Positions 45,704-56,582 of a stretch of DNA of 64,000 nucleotides are shown here, one piece after another. The notes under the pieces are model-generated. The model ran no database searches. It saw only the letters and a list, made by a program, of their open reading frames with translations, and was not told the origin of the DNA. This DNA comes from Basidiobolus meristosporus CBS 931.73 (Eukaryota > Basidiobolomycota > Basidiobolomycetes > Basidiobolales > Basidiobolaceae). Both the position numbers and the translations under genes were made by a program. The stretch is from assembly GCA_002104905.1 (NCBI GenBank), contig MCFE01000139.1:1-64000 (forward strand), read 5' to 3'. The stretch's first letter is position 1. Each line of letters opens with the position of its first letter.

Positions 45704-48700
45704 AGGCGGAGCTCTGTTTCCCTTTGGGGCAGGTTTTGCAGGATATTGTTGGTGGAACTGGGTAACTAGTTCTTGACAATTAGTGAGATGTGTAGCTGGT
45801 TCCCATGTTTGGTCACTTGGGCCATAACCAATCCAGTCTACTAAGTAGTACAGCTTTGACCGGATATACTTGGAGTCTAGAATCTGTTTAACTTCAAATT
45901 CTTGATGTTGGTCAACCTGGATAGCTTGGGGCTTTGCTTCTTGCCGGTTTGGCAATGTGTTCCTACAATACGGCTCCAGGAGGGACACATGGAAAGTATC
46001 ATGGATTTTCATACTTGCTGGTAACTGTAGCTGATATACTATAGGGCTAAGCTTCTTCTTGATCTTGAAGGGACCAAGTTTCTTGAAATCCAACTTGTCA
46101 CAAGGGCGGTTGGTGCTGATGTTTCTTCTGAGCAACCATACAGAATCTCCTTCATTAAGATCAGGGCTGGGATGCCGTTTTAGATTGGCAAATTTCTTGT
46201 AGCTTTGCTGAGCTAAGGATAGCTCTTCCTTGAGGGTGTTCTGGATGTCCTGGATTGCTTGGGCATGTTCAGCCGCATGTGGGCTCATTGGGTTTGTTGG
46301 AATCTGGATATCAAACTGAGGGTGGAATCCATAGTTTGCATAGAATGGTGTAAAACCGGTTGCACTATGACTTGAGTTGTTGTAGGCAAACTCAGCAACA
46401 GGGAGTAGATCAACCCAATTGTCTTGCTGGTAATTGATATAGCACCGGAGGTATTGCTCCAGAATCTGGTTGATTCTTTCAGTCTGGCCATCAGACTGTG
46501 GATGGAAGGCAGTAGAGAGCTTGACTTGAACACCAAGGTATTGCATGAAGTGTTTCCAAAACTTGGACACAAACTGTGGGCCTCTATCTGACACAATATC
46601 ACTGGGGATACCATGAAGGCGGAAAATATTCTTCAGGACTAAAGCAGCAGTTTCTTTTGCATCAGTGTTCTTACAGCAAGGGATGAAGTGAGCCATCTTG
46701 GTCAGCCGGTCAGCCACTACAAGTATAGCATTGAAGCCGCATGACTCAGGGAGGTCAGTAATGAAGTCCATAGATATAGATCTCCATTGGTGTTCTGGGA
46801 TAGGCAGGGGTTGAAGAAGTCCATAGGGCTGGTGTCTGGCTGGTTTTGCACGGTTGCAAATATCACAAGTCAGAATGTACTCTTTGATAAGAGTTATCAT
46901 TCTAGGCCACCAGAAATCTCTTTTGATAGCATTCAAGGTTTTGGCAGTACCAAAGTGGCCTGCAGCCATTGAATCATGCCGAGACTTAATGATGTCTAGC
47001 TGGATGGCAAGGTCTGGGACATAAAGCTGCTGCTTGTGGTAGATGAGGTTGTTTACCAAATGCAGGTTCTGGATGTTTGGGAACTTGGGAGGGGGCCCAA
47101 CTGGGGATTCCAGATATTTCTTGATGGTGCTGGAAGTCATATCAGAGGCTTGGGATTCTGATATCCTTACTAGGAATGAAGGGATGACAAGACTTGAGGA
47201 CTGGGTGGCAAGAATCTCAAAATGTTTCTTGCTCAGCAATGGGTGTTCCATTTGCCGACAGGCATCATCTCCCTCTTCCAGGGCATATTCCTTTTTTCTG
47301 GACAGGGCATCAGGCTTTCCTTGCTTTGCACCAGGTCTATAGGTGATAGTAAAGTCAAAGCTGGACAGGAAGAGTGACCATCTGGCTTGTCTCCGGTTTA
47401 GTACTTTGGAAGTTGTAAAGTACTCAAGGTTCTTATGGTCACAGAAGACTTTGATTTTGTGTTTTGCACCGTCCAGGTAGTGTCTCCATTGCTCAAAGGC
47501 TACAATGATGGCAAGCAACTCCTTATCATAGATATCGTAGTTGATCTCTGCAGGGGAAAACTTCCGAGAGTAGAATGCAATGGGGTGCAACACATTGTCC
47601 TCATCATACTGGGAGAGTATGGCACCAAGGGCAAAATCAGAAGCATCAGTCTCCACTATGAATTGCTTCTCAAGGTCAGGGTGGGCAAGCAGGGGGGCCT
47701 TCAGGAAAGATTTCTTGAGTTGGTTGAATGAGCTGGATTGCTCCTCATTCCAGGCAAAAGGTGTGTTCTTCTGGGTAAGCTTTGTCAGAGGGGTGACTAT
47801 CTTGGAGTAGTTGGCTATGAACCTGCGATAGAAGTTGGCAAATCCCAGGAAGGATTGTACTTCCTTGACTGAGCTTGGTGTTTTCCAGGATTGGACTGAG
47901 TCAACTTTCTTTGGGTCCATTCTTGTTCCCTCAGGGCTGATGAGATAACCAAGAAATTCCACTTCTCTCTGGTCAAATTCACACTTCTCTAGCTTGGCAT
48001 AGAGACCGGCAGAGTCTAGTTTTCTCAATACTTTCTTGACATGTTCATCATGTTCATCCTGGCTCTTGGAGTATATGAGAATATCATCAAGGTAGATTAC
48101 CACAAAATGGTCAAGGTATTCACGGAATATGTCATTCATGAGGTGTTGAAACACAGCAGGGGCATTGGTGAGGCCAAATGGCATTACTTTGTATTCAAAG
48201 TGGCCATATCTTGTGCGAAAGGCAGTTTTCCATTCATCACCAGGCTTGATTCTGACAAGATTGTAAGCTCCTCTCAAGTCTATCTTGGTGAAGACTTGGG
48301 CAGCAGATAGCTGATCCAACAGTGTGTTGATCAGGGGCAGGGGGTAGCGGTTCTTGACTGTGATCTTATTCAAAGCACGGTAGTCCACACACATTCTGAG
48401 GGTGCCATCCTTCTTCTTGACAAAGAGGATTGGGGCTCCAGCAGGTGATTTGGAGTGCTGAATAAAATCCTTCTGGAGGTTTTCTTGAATATAACCATGG
48501 AGTTCTTTCAACTCCGGCTGGGAGAGGTTATATATTGGGCCAAATGGAGGGACTTTTCCATCTTCAAGGTCAATAGGGCAGTCATAAGGCCGATGGTCAG
48601 GGAGGAGTTCTGCTTTCTTCTTGTCAAAGACATGGGCAAACTCTTGGTACTTGGCCGGTATAGTTGCTGAGGGGGCTCCTTCAGCTGGCAAGGTATCTTG

Positions 48701-49231
48701 GGCTGTTGAACTGTTGGCAACCGTCTTTTCACGGTTATCAGGGTCTGGAGATTTCATGGAGTTGACTTGGTGGGATCTGGTGAATGACAGGATCTTGGAT
48801 TTCCAATCAATACTCGGATTGTGGTAGCTCAACCATGAGCTTCCAAGCACAATAGGATAGTGTGGTGAGTTGATGATGTTGAAGGCAATTCTTTCTTGGT
48901 GGGCAGTACTGGACAGCTGGAGTAAGCATGTTTCATGGGTAACGGCACCAGAGGAGAGTGATCTTCCATCAATAACTTCTACTTGGACTGGACAGGATTT
49001 CAAGGTAACAGGAATAGAGTGCTTCTGGACAAAGGCTTGGTCAATGAAACAGGATGAAGCACCGGAATCAATCAGGGCTAGGGCTGGGACAGGACTGGAG
49101 TCAGGGATCTGGATTTTGACAGGCATTCTCAAGGACTGGATAGATTTTGTGGCAAAGGAAGATTCTTGGATATGCTGGATTTTCATGGGTGGGTCCAGTT
49201 GCAAGCCTGTCAGTGCAACTGGACATTGGAG
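45689..49231 (-). CDS. pol: Gypsy-1 pol: protease, RT, RNase H, integrase, chromodomain
   Basis: Polyprotein reached by -1 frameshifting from gag; 1,180 codons from the predicted shift point to the TAG at 45689-45691. No ATG opens it, which fits expression as a Gag-Pol fusion. Numbering from 49204, the domains are: aspartic protease DSGA (46-49); RT with YLDD (371-374); RNase H with TDAS (519-522); integrase zinc finger H743/H750/C780/C783; integrase core D813, D873, E909 (35 residues between the last two); a GPF module near 1044; and a chromodomain about 1102-1153 with YLVDWIGYG and TWEP. The chromodomain places it among chromoviruses and may steer integration to heterochromatin. No internal stop or frameshift was found. 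Confidence 0.95.
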   Translation of the reverse strand, partial: LQCPVALTGLQLDPPMKIQHIQESSFATKSIQSLRMPVKIQIPDSSPVPALALIDSGASSCFIDQAFVQKHSIPVTLKSCPVQVEVIDGRSLSSGAVTHETCLLQLSSTAHQERIAFNIINSPHYPIVLGSSWLSYHNPSIDWKSKILSFTRSHQVNSMKSPDPDNREKTVANSSTAQDTLPAEGAPSATIPAKYQEFAHVFDKKKAELLPDHRPYDCPIDLEDGKVPPFGPIYNLSQPELKELHGYIQENLQKDFIQHSKSPAGAPILFVKKKDGTLRMCVDYRALNKITVKNRYPLPLINTLLDQLSAAQVFTKIDLRGAYNLVRIKPGDEWKTAFRTRYGHFEYKVMPFGLTNAPAVFQHLMNDIFREYLDHFVVIYLDDILIYSKSQDEHDEHVKKVLRKLDSAGLYAKLEKCEFDQREVEFLGYLISPEGTRMDPKKVDSVQSWKTPSSVKEVQSFLGFANFYRRFIANYSKIVTPLTKLTQKNTPFAWNEEQSSSFNQLKKSFLKAPLLAHPDLEKQFIVETDASDFALGAILSQYDEDNVLHPIAFYSRKFSPAEINYDIYDKELLAIIVAFEQWRHYLDGAKHKIKVFCDHKNLEYFTTSKVLNRRQARWSLFLSSFDFTITYRPGAKQGKPDALSRKKEYALEEGDDACRQMEHPLLSKKHFEILATQSSSLVIPSFLVRISESQASDMTSSTIKKYLESPVGPPPKFPNIQNLHLVNNLIYHKQQLYVPDLAIQLDIIKSRHDSMAAGHFGTAKTLNAIKRDFWWPRMITLIKEYILTCDICNRAKPARHQPYGLLQPLPIPEHQWRSISMDFITDLPESCGFNAILVVADRLTKMAHFIPCCKNTDAKETAALVLKNIFRLHGIPSDIVSDRGPQFVSKFWKHFMQYLGVQVKLSTAFHPQSDGQTERINQILEQYLRCYINYQQDNWVDLLPVAEFAYNNSSHSATGFTPFYANYGFHPQFDIQIPTNPMSPHAAEHAQAIQDIQNTLKEELSLAQQSYKKFANLKRHPSPDLNEGDSVWLLRRNISTNRPCDKLDFKKLGPFKIKKKLSPIVYQLQLPASMKIHDTFHVSLLEPYCRNTLPNRQEAKPQAIQVDQHQEFEVKQILDSKYIRSKLYYLVDWIGYGPSDQTWEPATHLTNCQELVTQFHQQYPAKPAPKGNRAPPGRGE

Positions 49232-49237
49232 TTTCCC
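49193..49237 (-). promoter_or_regulatory. Predicted -1 programmed ribosomal frameshift site of Gypsy-1
   Basis: On the minus strand a heptamer G_GGA_AAC (49237-49231) sits in the gag frame exactly as the canonical X_XXY_YYZ slippery site requires. After a 6-nt spacer comes a perfect 11-bp inverted repeat (arms 49224-49214 and 49203-49193) with a 10-nt loop. The gag stop TGA lies in the loop region. Slipping back one base moves the ribosome into the pol frame, which is open from there on. GGGAAAC is a known retroviral slippery sequence. Confidence 0.85.
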
Positions 49238-50142
49238 GACAGATCTGGATCAGGTTGGTTGCTGGAGGACTGCATCAGCTTGAAGCTGGACTTCTTGTTG
49301 GGGCAGGACTTGGCAAAGTGACCTGGTTGGCCACAGTATAGACAGAGGTTGGCTTGTTGACGTCTGGACTTTTCACTCTTTGATAGTTTCTTGTATTTGG
49401 CACTATCAATCTGCATAGGATCTTCTGGAGTGACTTGGGGAGCAGGAAGGGCTGGGACTGCAACAGGAATGTGTCTTTGACGATTCTTTTGCTTCTTCTG
49501 GAATAGTCTGTTATCACACCGGATTGCCTGGTGCATAGCTTCAACCAATGTATCTGGATCTGGGAGTGTGAGTAGCAGATCACAAACTTCATCATTAAGG
49601 CCATCTTGGAATTGGCTTATCAAGGCTGCTTGACCCCAGGAGCTGAGGTCACTGGAGAGTTGTCGGAATTCTGAGGCATAGACTGATGCTGGTTTGTTCC
49701 CTTGCTTGAGGGTCTTGATCTTGTTGGCAGCAGTTCTGGCTTGGTCAAGGTTACCAAATGTTAGCTCCATTTCAGTGAGAAGGGCTTGGTAGTCTCTGAG
49801 TAGGGGAGAGTTGGTCTCCACCAATGGGGAGAACCACTTGAGAGCTGTACCAGTAAGCAGGTTGGAGATGAAACCAACTTTGGCCTGGTCAGTGGGGTAC
49901 CGGTTGGGCTGGAGTGCAAGATTGTTCTTCACCATGTTGATGAAGCCACGGAATTCATTCTGAGAGCCATTGAACTTGGTAGCAGGAGTATACTTGGGTT
50001 CTTGGTAGACTGGGACATGGCTAGTTTGCTGGGCACTTTGGTTCTGGAACTGAGCAAGAGTGTTTCTGAGGTCTGCATGGTCTTGCTGCAGTTGAGTAAA
50101 GGCAGCCATGAGCTGGGCAAAGTTCAGCTCTAGGTTGGACAT
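49210..50142 (-). CDS. gag: Gypsy-1 gag (capsid and nucleocapsid)
   Basis: Structural protein of the retrotransposon particle, 310 residues from the ATG at 50142 (the frame extends to 50172 without another ATG). An N-terminal Gln-rich helical segment is followed by the retrotransposon gag core ([12 protein letters not shown] and neighbours) and a single CCHC zinc knuckle [14 protein letters not shown] near the C-terminus, which would bind the RNA. It ends in TGA at 49210-49212, overlapping pol in the -1 frame. Confidence 0.93.
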   Translation of the reverse strand: MSNLELNFAQLMAAFTQLQQDHADLRNTLAQFQNQSAQQTSHVPVYQEPKYTPATKFNGSQNEFRGFINMVKNNLALQPNRYPTDQAKVGFISNLLTGTALKWFSPLVETNSPLLRDYQALLTEMELTFGNLDQARTAANKIKTLKQGNKPASVYASEFRQLSSDLSSWGQAALISQFQDGLNDEVCDLLLTLPDPDTLVEAMHQAIRCDNRLFQKKQKNRQRHIPVAVPALPAPQVTPEDPMQIDSAKYKKLSKSEKSRRQQANLCLYCGQPGHFAKSCPNKKSSFKLMQSSSNQPDPDLSGNSNVQLH

Positions 50143-50170
50143 GGTAGCAGAGGAAGGCGGATGAACTTGC

Positions 50171-50478
50171 AAGGAATACTGGAATATACTAAACTAGGTT
50201 GTGGGTTTGTAAAGCCACTAGTATGTCAAGAATACAACTATTGAGCCACAATCCCCAACTTAAATAAGTTAGCGTCACTTCAGAAGGTACTGGTTTCAAC
50301 GTCCTTTGATAGAGTGTTGTACTAAAGCTTCCAATACTATAACAACTGTAAACTCCACCAGCAGGGTAATAAAGTGAATGCAGCTTTGACCAATAGTTTT
50401 ACAAAGATAAAGTATCTTTGCCTTTATAGGACAAGACTAGGGAAAGATGATGGGTGATACTTACGGTGAGTATTCCTT
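50171..50478. repeat. Leader module with terminal inverted repeats (Gypsy-1 copy)
   Basis: 308 bp within the untranslated leader of Gypsy-1, bounded by AAGGAATACT and its exact reverse complement AGTATTCCTT. Similar modules bounded by AGGAATACT/AGTATTCCT occur at 57235-57550 and 61115-61430 inside the family B arms. Conserved internal blocks include TGTAAACTCCACCAGCAGGG and the block AATCCCCAACTTA. It could be a captured small transposon, a leader intron (GTAAGTATC starts near one end) or a conserved RNA structure. Confidence 0.6.
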
Positions 50479-50535
50479 TTACAAGTTTTCTTCAAACTTT
50501 GGGCAGAAGGCAGGGATCCACAGGTAAGTCAGGAG

Positions 50536-50546
50536 AGTCTGATAAA
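50536..50546 (-). promoter_or_regulatory. Gypsy-1 primer-binding site, self-priming type
   Basis: Minus-strand TTTATCAGACT starts two bases after the 5' LTR. It is the exact complement of AGTCTGATAAA, located inside the LTR at 50682-50672 about 34 bp after a TATATATA, where the transcript should start. No tRNA-complementary site (TGG...) is present. This is the arrangement of Tf1-type self-primed elements. Confidence 0.8.
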
Positions 50547-50548
50547 AC

Positions 50549-51077
50549 TGTTATGAATAGACACAAGGCAGGAGAGTAGAGCTAGGCAAGGCAGGACCAG
50601 GAAAGGACTTAGGTGTGGATCATCAAGGCAAGGCGGATTTCCAAGGCAAGGCTGTTTATTCAAGACCTGTGTTTATCAGACTGAGGAATACTTAAGGGGG
50701 GATAGGACTATATATACTTTTTGGCTATATTGATGCCGAGAGATGTTAGCTAATACTAATGGGGTTGTGGGGTGAGGCACAGCAATGGTGCTGGGGATAA
50801 TGACATAGATGACACGGTACTGAGACAGGATGGGGAAATGGATTGGGTCACCTGATCATGTGACTAAGTCATGTGACCTGGTATTTCCATATATGGTACT
50901 GGACTATAAAAAATACGATGGAAAGCTTCCATGGAATGTTCCATTGTGTAACAATGGTTTGGAATGGTCAGGAACTTTCTGGAAGGTGGTAGAAGGTTCC
51001 GGAAGGAATCTCTTAGAAATTGAGCTGGGAAGCTGAAACTTGGCATGGGTGTTCATGGTTGTCATGTGATCATGACA
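50549..51077 (-). repeat. Gypsy-1 5' LTR with promoter
   Basis: 529 bp. Minus-strand signals in order: TATATATA (about 50716-50709), predicted start near 50682 (AGTCTG...), and AATAAA at 50660-50655, giving a very short R region. It differs from the 3' LTR at one visible position. Confidence 0.93.
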
Positions 51078-51082
51078 CAAGT

Positions 51083-51473
51083 AATGTTGATAAAATATAA
51101 TAGTGTTTGCATAGTGTTTTGCCAAGGGTGCAATGGCATTGTTGCAGTCTTAGTGCCCTTATATCTATTTGAGTAGATCTAACTGGCCAGAACCTCAATT
51201 GCCACATATGATAAGACACTTGATGGTGTTTTGACAGCCTCTTTGCAAGCCTCGCATGGCATTATTATGGCAGTATGGCAGCCTACTGCTAGTTCTGTAT
51301 AATGCTACCATACCAATTTACCAAATTGTATTACATTTTTCTACCTCCCCTCAAGCAATTCATATAGTGTTAGATTTTTGCTCTGATACTATAATATAGG
51401 TGGTAGATTCAGGTTGATGAGAATCAATGGCCAGCAGGATTTGCTGGAAGAGTATTTGTCTAATGAGAATCCA
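51083..51473 (+). repeat. Repeat family C, right part of the copy interrupted by Gypsy-1
   Basis: Continues the repeat left of 45160. It aligns with 43895-44180 (blocks such as GGCAGCCT and CTGTATAATGC). No intact frame. Confidence 0.5.
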
Positions 51474-52333
51474 TCAAGTGCCAAGGCAAAGGCATGATTG
51501 ATACTGAGTGTGGTACTCTATAGCTTCACAATGTTTGTTGGACCACTTGAGCTTCTTTATATAGGGTAATACTGGAATATATCTGGAGTGTAAGCAATGC
51601 TTTCCCCCAATGGTGGTGGATTCCTGACAAGTTGGACATCTTGCAATGGTGGCATTTTCTGATGTCAATGCCATGCAACTGTTGACACATGCTGATTTCA
51701 GGACAATCTCTGGGTCCTATGTTGCCAGCTGCATAATGATTTTCCATTTATACCATATAAATAGTAAGTTGCATCCTGGGATGATCTTAGCAAGAAGTAG
51801 TGGTAAATCCTCAAAGCTTCCATTACTGATATTAGTGGAAACTTTCCGCTTCTCTAGCCACAACATCACATCATTCACCAGTGGATGGATTACTGGTCTC
51901 ACTTGATGCCATGAAGTATCCTTGGCATCTTTTTCCATTGGTGTTGTCTCATTGCATAATGGGATTTTGTTGGGCTAATGCAGAGTACTATTGTTAGGTA
52001 AGATAAGCTCACAATCCATCAGCAAGCCTGCCTCTTCAGAGCTATCACTCTGCATGCAATATTTAGAAGGCTGGAGTGAGCCTAAAGTCATCACAATCTC
52101 TCCTGACTCAGTTTGCTCAATTTGACAAGTACTACCAGATGCCATTATAGAAGTATAAAGTGGCTGGCAAGATAATGTTGGTACAGTAGTGACTGATGAA
52201 TGGTAAAATATGACTTGTGTGGCAAAACACTGGCCATGATCCTTGTAATACTTCCTATGCTGTCTGCATGCATCATGGCTGAGAGGCTTTCTACAATAGC
52301 CACATGGTCTTTTTCTCTTCTCTTACAGCATTG
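51474..52333 (-). pseudogene. Decayed transposase N-terminal part, CACTA/Tnp2-like
   Basis: Minus-strand peptides in several frames can be lined up. First comes a CGYC...H..C cluster near 52310 (RPCGYCRKPLSHDACRQH), then an acidic stretch and a segment WHQVRPVIHPLVNDVM. Then ARCPTCQES and YIPVLPYIKKL near 51640-51560 recall the C..C and aromatic/proline segment of Tnp2-type transposases. Frameshifts and stops separate the pieces. The copia element at 52338 lies directly upstream and probably disrupted it. The family call is tentative. Confidence 0.35.
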
Positions 52334-52337
52334 ATTC

Positions 52338-52685
52338 TGTTGTAAGAGTCTTGGAGATATCAGAAGTGATTGGAGAACAAGTAGATTATGTGGTTTTCAC
52401 TTAATGATTCATTGAATATAAAAGTAGTATTTATACTTTTATATGGTCTTGGCATAGCAAACATGTAGAACAGGCTAAGGAAGGTCCCAAGAACATGTGT
52501 GCAAAGTTTGGGGCTGTTTGGACAACTTTGAGAATTCTCATATTCTGGGAACCTGGTATTCTGGTGAAAATATTCTAAGTAAACCCCAACAAGGAATTTG
52601 GTCAATATTCTCTAGGATATGAAGGTAATGATCTGAGTGACTAAGTTAGGTGAGTATTTAGGTAGAAATACAAATTTTTACAACA
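52338..52685 (-). repeat. 3' LTR of the copia element (family A)
   Basis: 348 bp with termini TGTTGTAA and TTACAACA. The complement of a polypurine tract, CTCCCACTTAG (AGTGGGAG on the minus strand), abuts its right end, as expected for the 3' LTR of a minus-strand element. Confidence 0.88.
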
Positions 52686-52696
52686 CTCCCACTTAG

Positions 52697-55600
52697 CTAA
52701 ATGCTCATACTGACTAGTCCTAATTTTGACCTAAGATATTCAAACTTGTCTCTAGCTAATGGTTTGGTAAATGCATCTGCAATCATTTCATCTGTAGAGC
52801 AGTAAACTAAGCTAACTAAGTTATTCTCTATAGCTTCACATGTAAAATGCTGTCTAATATCTATATGCTTGGCTCTAGCATGAAAAGATGGACTTCTACC
52901 TAATTGTATACATCTTTGATTATCTTGAAATAAAGTAATAGGCATTTTTTAACATAGGCCTAAATCTGTAAAAAGCTGTCTTAATCACATTGCTTCTTTT
53001 GTAGCTTCACAGGCTGCCATATACTTTGCCCCTGTGGTATAGAGTGCTACAGTTGGTTGCTTTCTTGAATTCCATGAAATTGCTCCTTGACAGTAAAGAA
53101 AGGTGTATCCTGTGGTGGATCTTCTGTCTTCTAAATTTGGCCCCAATCAGCATCAGAGTATCCCACAAGATCCTGTTCTGAATCCTTATAAGTGTATCTT
53201 AAGCAGATATCAGCAGTTCCTTTTAGATATCTAAAATCCGCTTAACAGCTGCAATATGATCAGATCCATAGTTCTGATTATGTTGGCTGTCAACTCCCAC
53301 TGAATATGAGATATCTGGACATGTTCCAAGCATGATATACATCAGACTGCCAATCATAGACTGATAAGGAGAGTCAGGGCTTTCAGATGGCACCAAGCTC
53401 TTGTGATTTGGTTGAGTTTTGACCAAGTTCAGGTTTGTCTCCATTGGGGTAGATGCCAGTTTACAGTCTTCCATTTTGTACTTCTTTAGTATATCTTGAA
53501 TATGCTTGGACTGGCTTAGGATAATAGTCTGGGTACTTTTGTCTATGGAGAACTTAATACCTTAGTAGAAACTGAGTTCTCCTATATTGGACATTTTGTC
53601 TTGAAGACCCATCTGCATCCAATTGATTTTTGGTTGATTGGTAACTTAACTAAGTCCCAAGTTTGATCTTCTATCAGGGCCTGATATTACTCAGTCATTG
53701 CAGATCTCTAAAACCTAATATGAGGGCTAATTAGGGCCTCTTTTACAGTCTGGGGTTCACCAATATGGACTGAATAGGCATAGGCTAAGTTTGTACCCTC
53801 ATTGATATAGTAATATGTGCTATTTCTTGTCCAATTGGATGTCTGGGCATTTGATACTGGAATGATCACTTCTGGGATATTCCTGGGCACTGATTCTAGC
53901 TGAACCATGGTTGCAGAGTCCTCTGGAGTGAAAAAGCTTTCATTGTTTTGCTCTGATTCTATCCTGACCATTGGTGGACTTGAGATGAGATTTTTGTCAT
54001 CATCTGATATCATTTTTTGCAAATATTTTGAATTTCCATCAAACAACACATCCCTAGGCTTAATTAGCTTCTTTGCTTTGGTATTGTAGAGTCTGTATGC
54101 TCTACTCTCATTGCAGTAGCTCAATAATATGCATTTTACACTTTTTGGCTCAAATTTTGATTGATTTCCAGGCAGTGTCTTGGCATATGCTGTACACCCA
54201 AATATTCCTAGATGCTATGCACTTGGTCTGTATCCATACCATGCTTCAAGTGGATTAGAATCACAAAGTATTATATTGTAACTCCTATCTTTAAGGTATA
54301 CAGCAGTAGCAACTGATTCTGCCCAAAAATCATAGGATAATTTTTGATCATGGATCATAGATCTTGCCATATCAATTACTGATCTGTTAGCATGTTCTGC
54401 TACTCCATTTGCTGTGGGGAGTATGGTACAGTAGTCTTTTGCTTTATCCTATGAGTTTTGCAGAAGTGGATGATGAGTTTTGAAATATATTCTCCACCAT
54501 TGTCAGAGCATATTTTCTTGATTTTTCCCCTGTTTCTCTCCCCAACATGGCTTTAAACTCCCTGAGCTTAGACAGAGCTTCTTCCTTTCTCTACATGAAG
54601 TAGACCCATGTGTATCCTGTATAATCATTAATCAAAGTGCTGAAATACGTCATCCCACCTAAGGATAAACCTTGCATAGGTCCACACAGATCTGCGTGAT
54701 TTAGATCTAATTGTTTCTTAGTTTTGACCAGCCCAGAGCTCCTGAACAGTTGTCTGGTTTGTTTCCCATTTATGCAGGCTTCCCAGTGCCCCAAATTAGC
54801 TGGGGGATCAATTTTTACTCCAGATATTAGCTGATCTTTGATCATTTTGAACAAATAATCAAAATTGATGTGCAAAAATCTCCTGGCCAAAGCATTGGTG
54901 TTTCTTCATTTAAGTTACTCATATTGGCTTCCAAATATGATGGAATATAAGTCAGCTTGTATAGATTCTGATCTCTGATACCCAAAGCAATATGAGCACC
55001 ATTTTGATCAGTGATCTTGCATCCAGAATTGTCAAAGCTGAAACTGAGTCCTTCTGTAGTGGCCTTGCTTACAGATAGTAGGTTCTTGGCTGTTTCTGGT
55101 ACATAGAGTACTTCTTTAAAGGTCAGTGTATGGCTTCCTTCACTGCTTGTTAGGTTTACTTGGATAATTCCTTCTCCCACTGCATCAAGTGCTCCATTGT
55201 CACCCATAAAAACCTTCATATTTAGGACTTCTTGATATCGGGTAAAAGGTTCTTTTTGATGTGTAAAATGTTGAGATGCTCCAGAGTCAGTATACCATGT
55301 CTGAGAATCCTTGTTTGTAGTCATATTTAGTGCCAATATGCATAGTCTATCTTCAGTTGTTGCAGCATTTCCATATTCAGGCTTCTTTTGCTGATTATCT
55401 TTCTTTTTGAGACACCGGTCTGATGGGTGTCCTTTCCTTTTGCAGTAGTTACAAAAACAGGTTGCTGTGGCCTTTGTAGGGTCTTTGGTACCTACTTTGC
55501 TGGCTATCATTGCTTATTAAAGCATTTTCTTCTTCCTTCTTGTTGGTACTTGATTTTCTTAATTCTTCATCCAGAAGCCTTCCATATATGTAATTTAAGG

Positions 55601-55990
55601 CCAAATCCTCAGTTCTGGACTCTAGGGCTGATACAAGGCCCTGAAACCTGCTGTCAGGCTATTCAGGATGGTAACTACCACATCCTCATCAGTAGTTGGT
55701 ACACCCACAGATTCCATTTCATTTATCAGCAGGATAATTTTTGTTAATTAGATTTTTCATTTCTTCACCTGGCAGCATCTTTGTAGTAAAGAAATTATGT
55801 CTCAGATACATTTTTTTAGCAGCTAAACATGACTGGTAGGTGTCTTTTATGTCTTCCAGGCATTCTTTGCCATTTTTGCACTTGAGCATTGATTTAGCAA
55901 TTTGTCCATAACATTAATGCAAATGCAGTTAAAGGCACTTTGTTCTTTCTTCTGGTACTTTGAGGCTTCCTCTCCCACATTCTTAGGAGG
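52697..55990 (-). pseudogene. copia gag-pol remnants
   Basis: Read on the minus strand from 55990 down. Gag fragment (…SAKMAKNAWKT, end of the UBN2-like domain); CCHC knuckle CNYCKRKGHPSDRC; protease WYTDSGASQHF; integrase zinc region and core start (CINGKQTRQLF, LINDYTGYTW). The later integrase and linker segments are broken by stops. A jump then goes from INWMQMG into the distal RT (LASTPMETNLN, YQSMIGSLMYI), and last comes RNase H (DNQRCIQLGRSP, HARAKHIDIRQHF). The order is that of copia, with integrase before RT. The palm of RT is deleted near 53560-53640. Confidence 0.88.
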
Positions 55991-55991
55991 G

Positions 55992-56332
55992 CATCTTGGG
56001 GATATAGGAAGTGATTGAGAGAATAAGGAGCTTATTTGGTTTTCACTTAATGATTTATTGAATGTAAAAGTAGTATTTATACTTTTACATGGTCTTGGCA
56101 TAACAAACATGTAGAATAGGCTAAGGAAGGTCACAAGAATGTGTGTGCAAAGTTTGGGGCTGTTTGGACAACTTTGAGAATTTTCATGTTCTGCTTATCT
56201 GGTATTTTGGTGAAAATATTCTAAGTAAATCCCAACATGGAAAATTGGTCAGTATTTGCCAGGATATGAAGGTAATGATCTAAGTGACTAAGTTAAGTGA
56301 ATATTTAGGTGGAAATACAAATTTTTACAACA
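55992..56332 (-). repeat. 5' LTR of the copia element, inner edge truncated
   Basis: Aligns with 52338-52685 from CTTGGGGATATAGGAAG onward and ends TTACAACA at 56332. The first ~14 bp (TGTTGTAAGAG...) are replaced by unrelated bases that continue into gag. Confidence 0.82.
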
Positions 56333-56582
56333 GAATCAAGGTAGTCCTGTCTATGGGACAAACAGTTCAACACTTAACAAGGTAATGCTATTATATCACT
56401 TTGTTGTCAATACTCATGAGAACTTAAGGTAGCCTTGTATTTGAGACATTGCACCTACATGAATGTAAGATTCAATGATGACTCACCATAGTAAGCATTA
56501 TAAATAAAGTTATAGCACTATTTAAACATGTATATGTAACACCTTTCCCCTTTGGCTAGACTCACTTCCATATAAATGCCAC
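56333..56582. other. Short intergenic spacer between elements
   Basis: AT-rich, no feature seen. Confidence 0.4.

Larger units (their letters stand above)
45160..51077 (-). mobile_element. Gypsy-1: intact Ty3/gypsy chromodomain retrotransposon (chromovirus)
   Basis: Complete 5,918-bp LTR retrotransposon. It has two 529-bp LTRs (45160-45688 and 50549-51077) starting TG and ending CA, and flanking 5-bp duplications CAAGT (45155-45159, 51078-51082). A polypurine tract, gag, pol in the order protease-RT-RNase H-integrase-chromodomain, and a self-priming type leader complete it. I compared the LTRs base by base and saw a single difference (A at 45531 in the left copy against G in the right copy), so insertion is very recent. 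Both coding frames are open. It interrupts an older repeat. The element looks capable of movement, though only an expression or insertion survey could show it. Confidence 0.96.
52338..56332 (-). mobile_element. Defective Ty1/copia retrotransposon
   Basis: LTR pair of family A with decayed gag-pol between. The outer flanks are GATTC (52333-52337) and GAATC (56333-56337), a 5-bp duplication with one mismatch. The 5' LTR lacks about 14 bp at its inner edge, and the primer-binding site and the start of gag are deleted with it. The RT core, including the catalytic Y/FVDD segment, is missing, and stops interrupt the rest. It is not autonomous. Confidence 0.9.
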
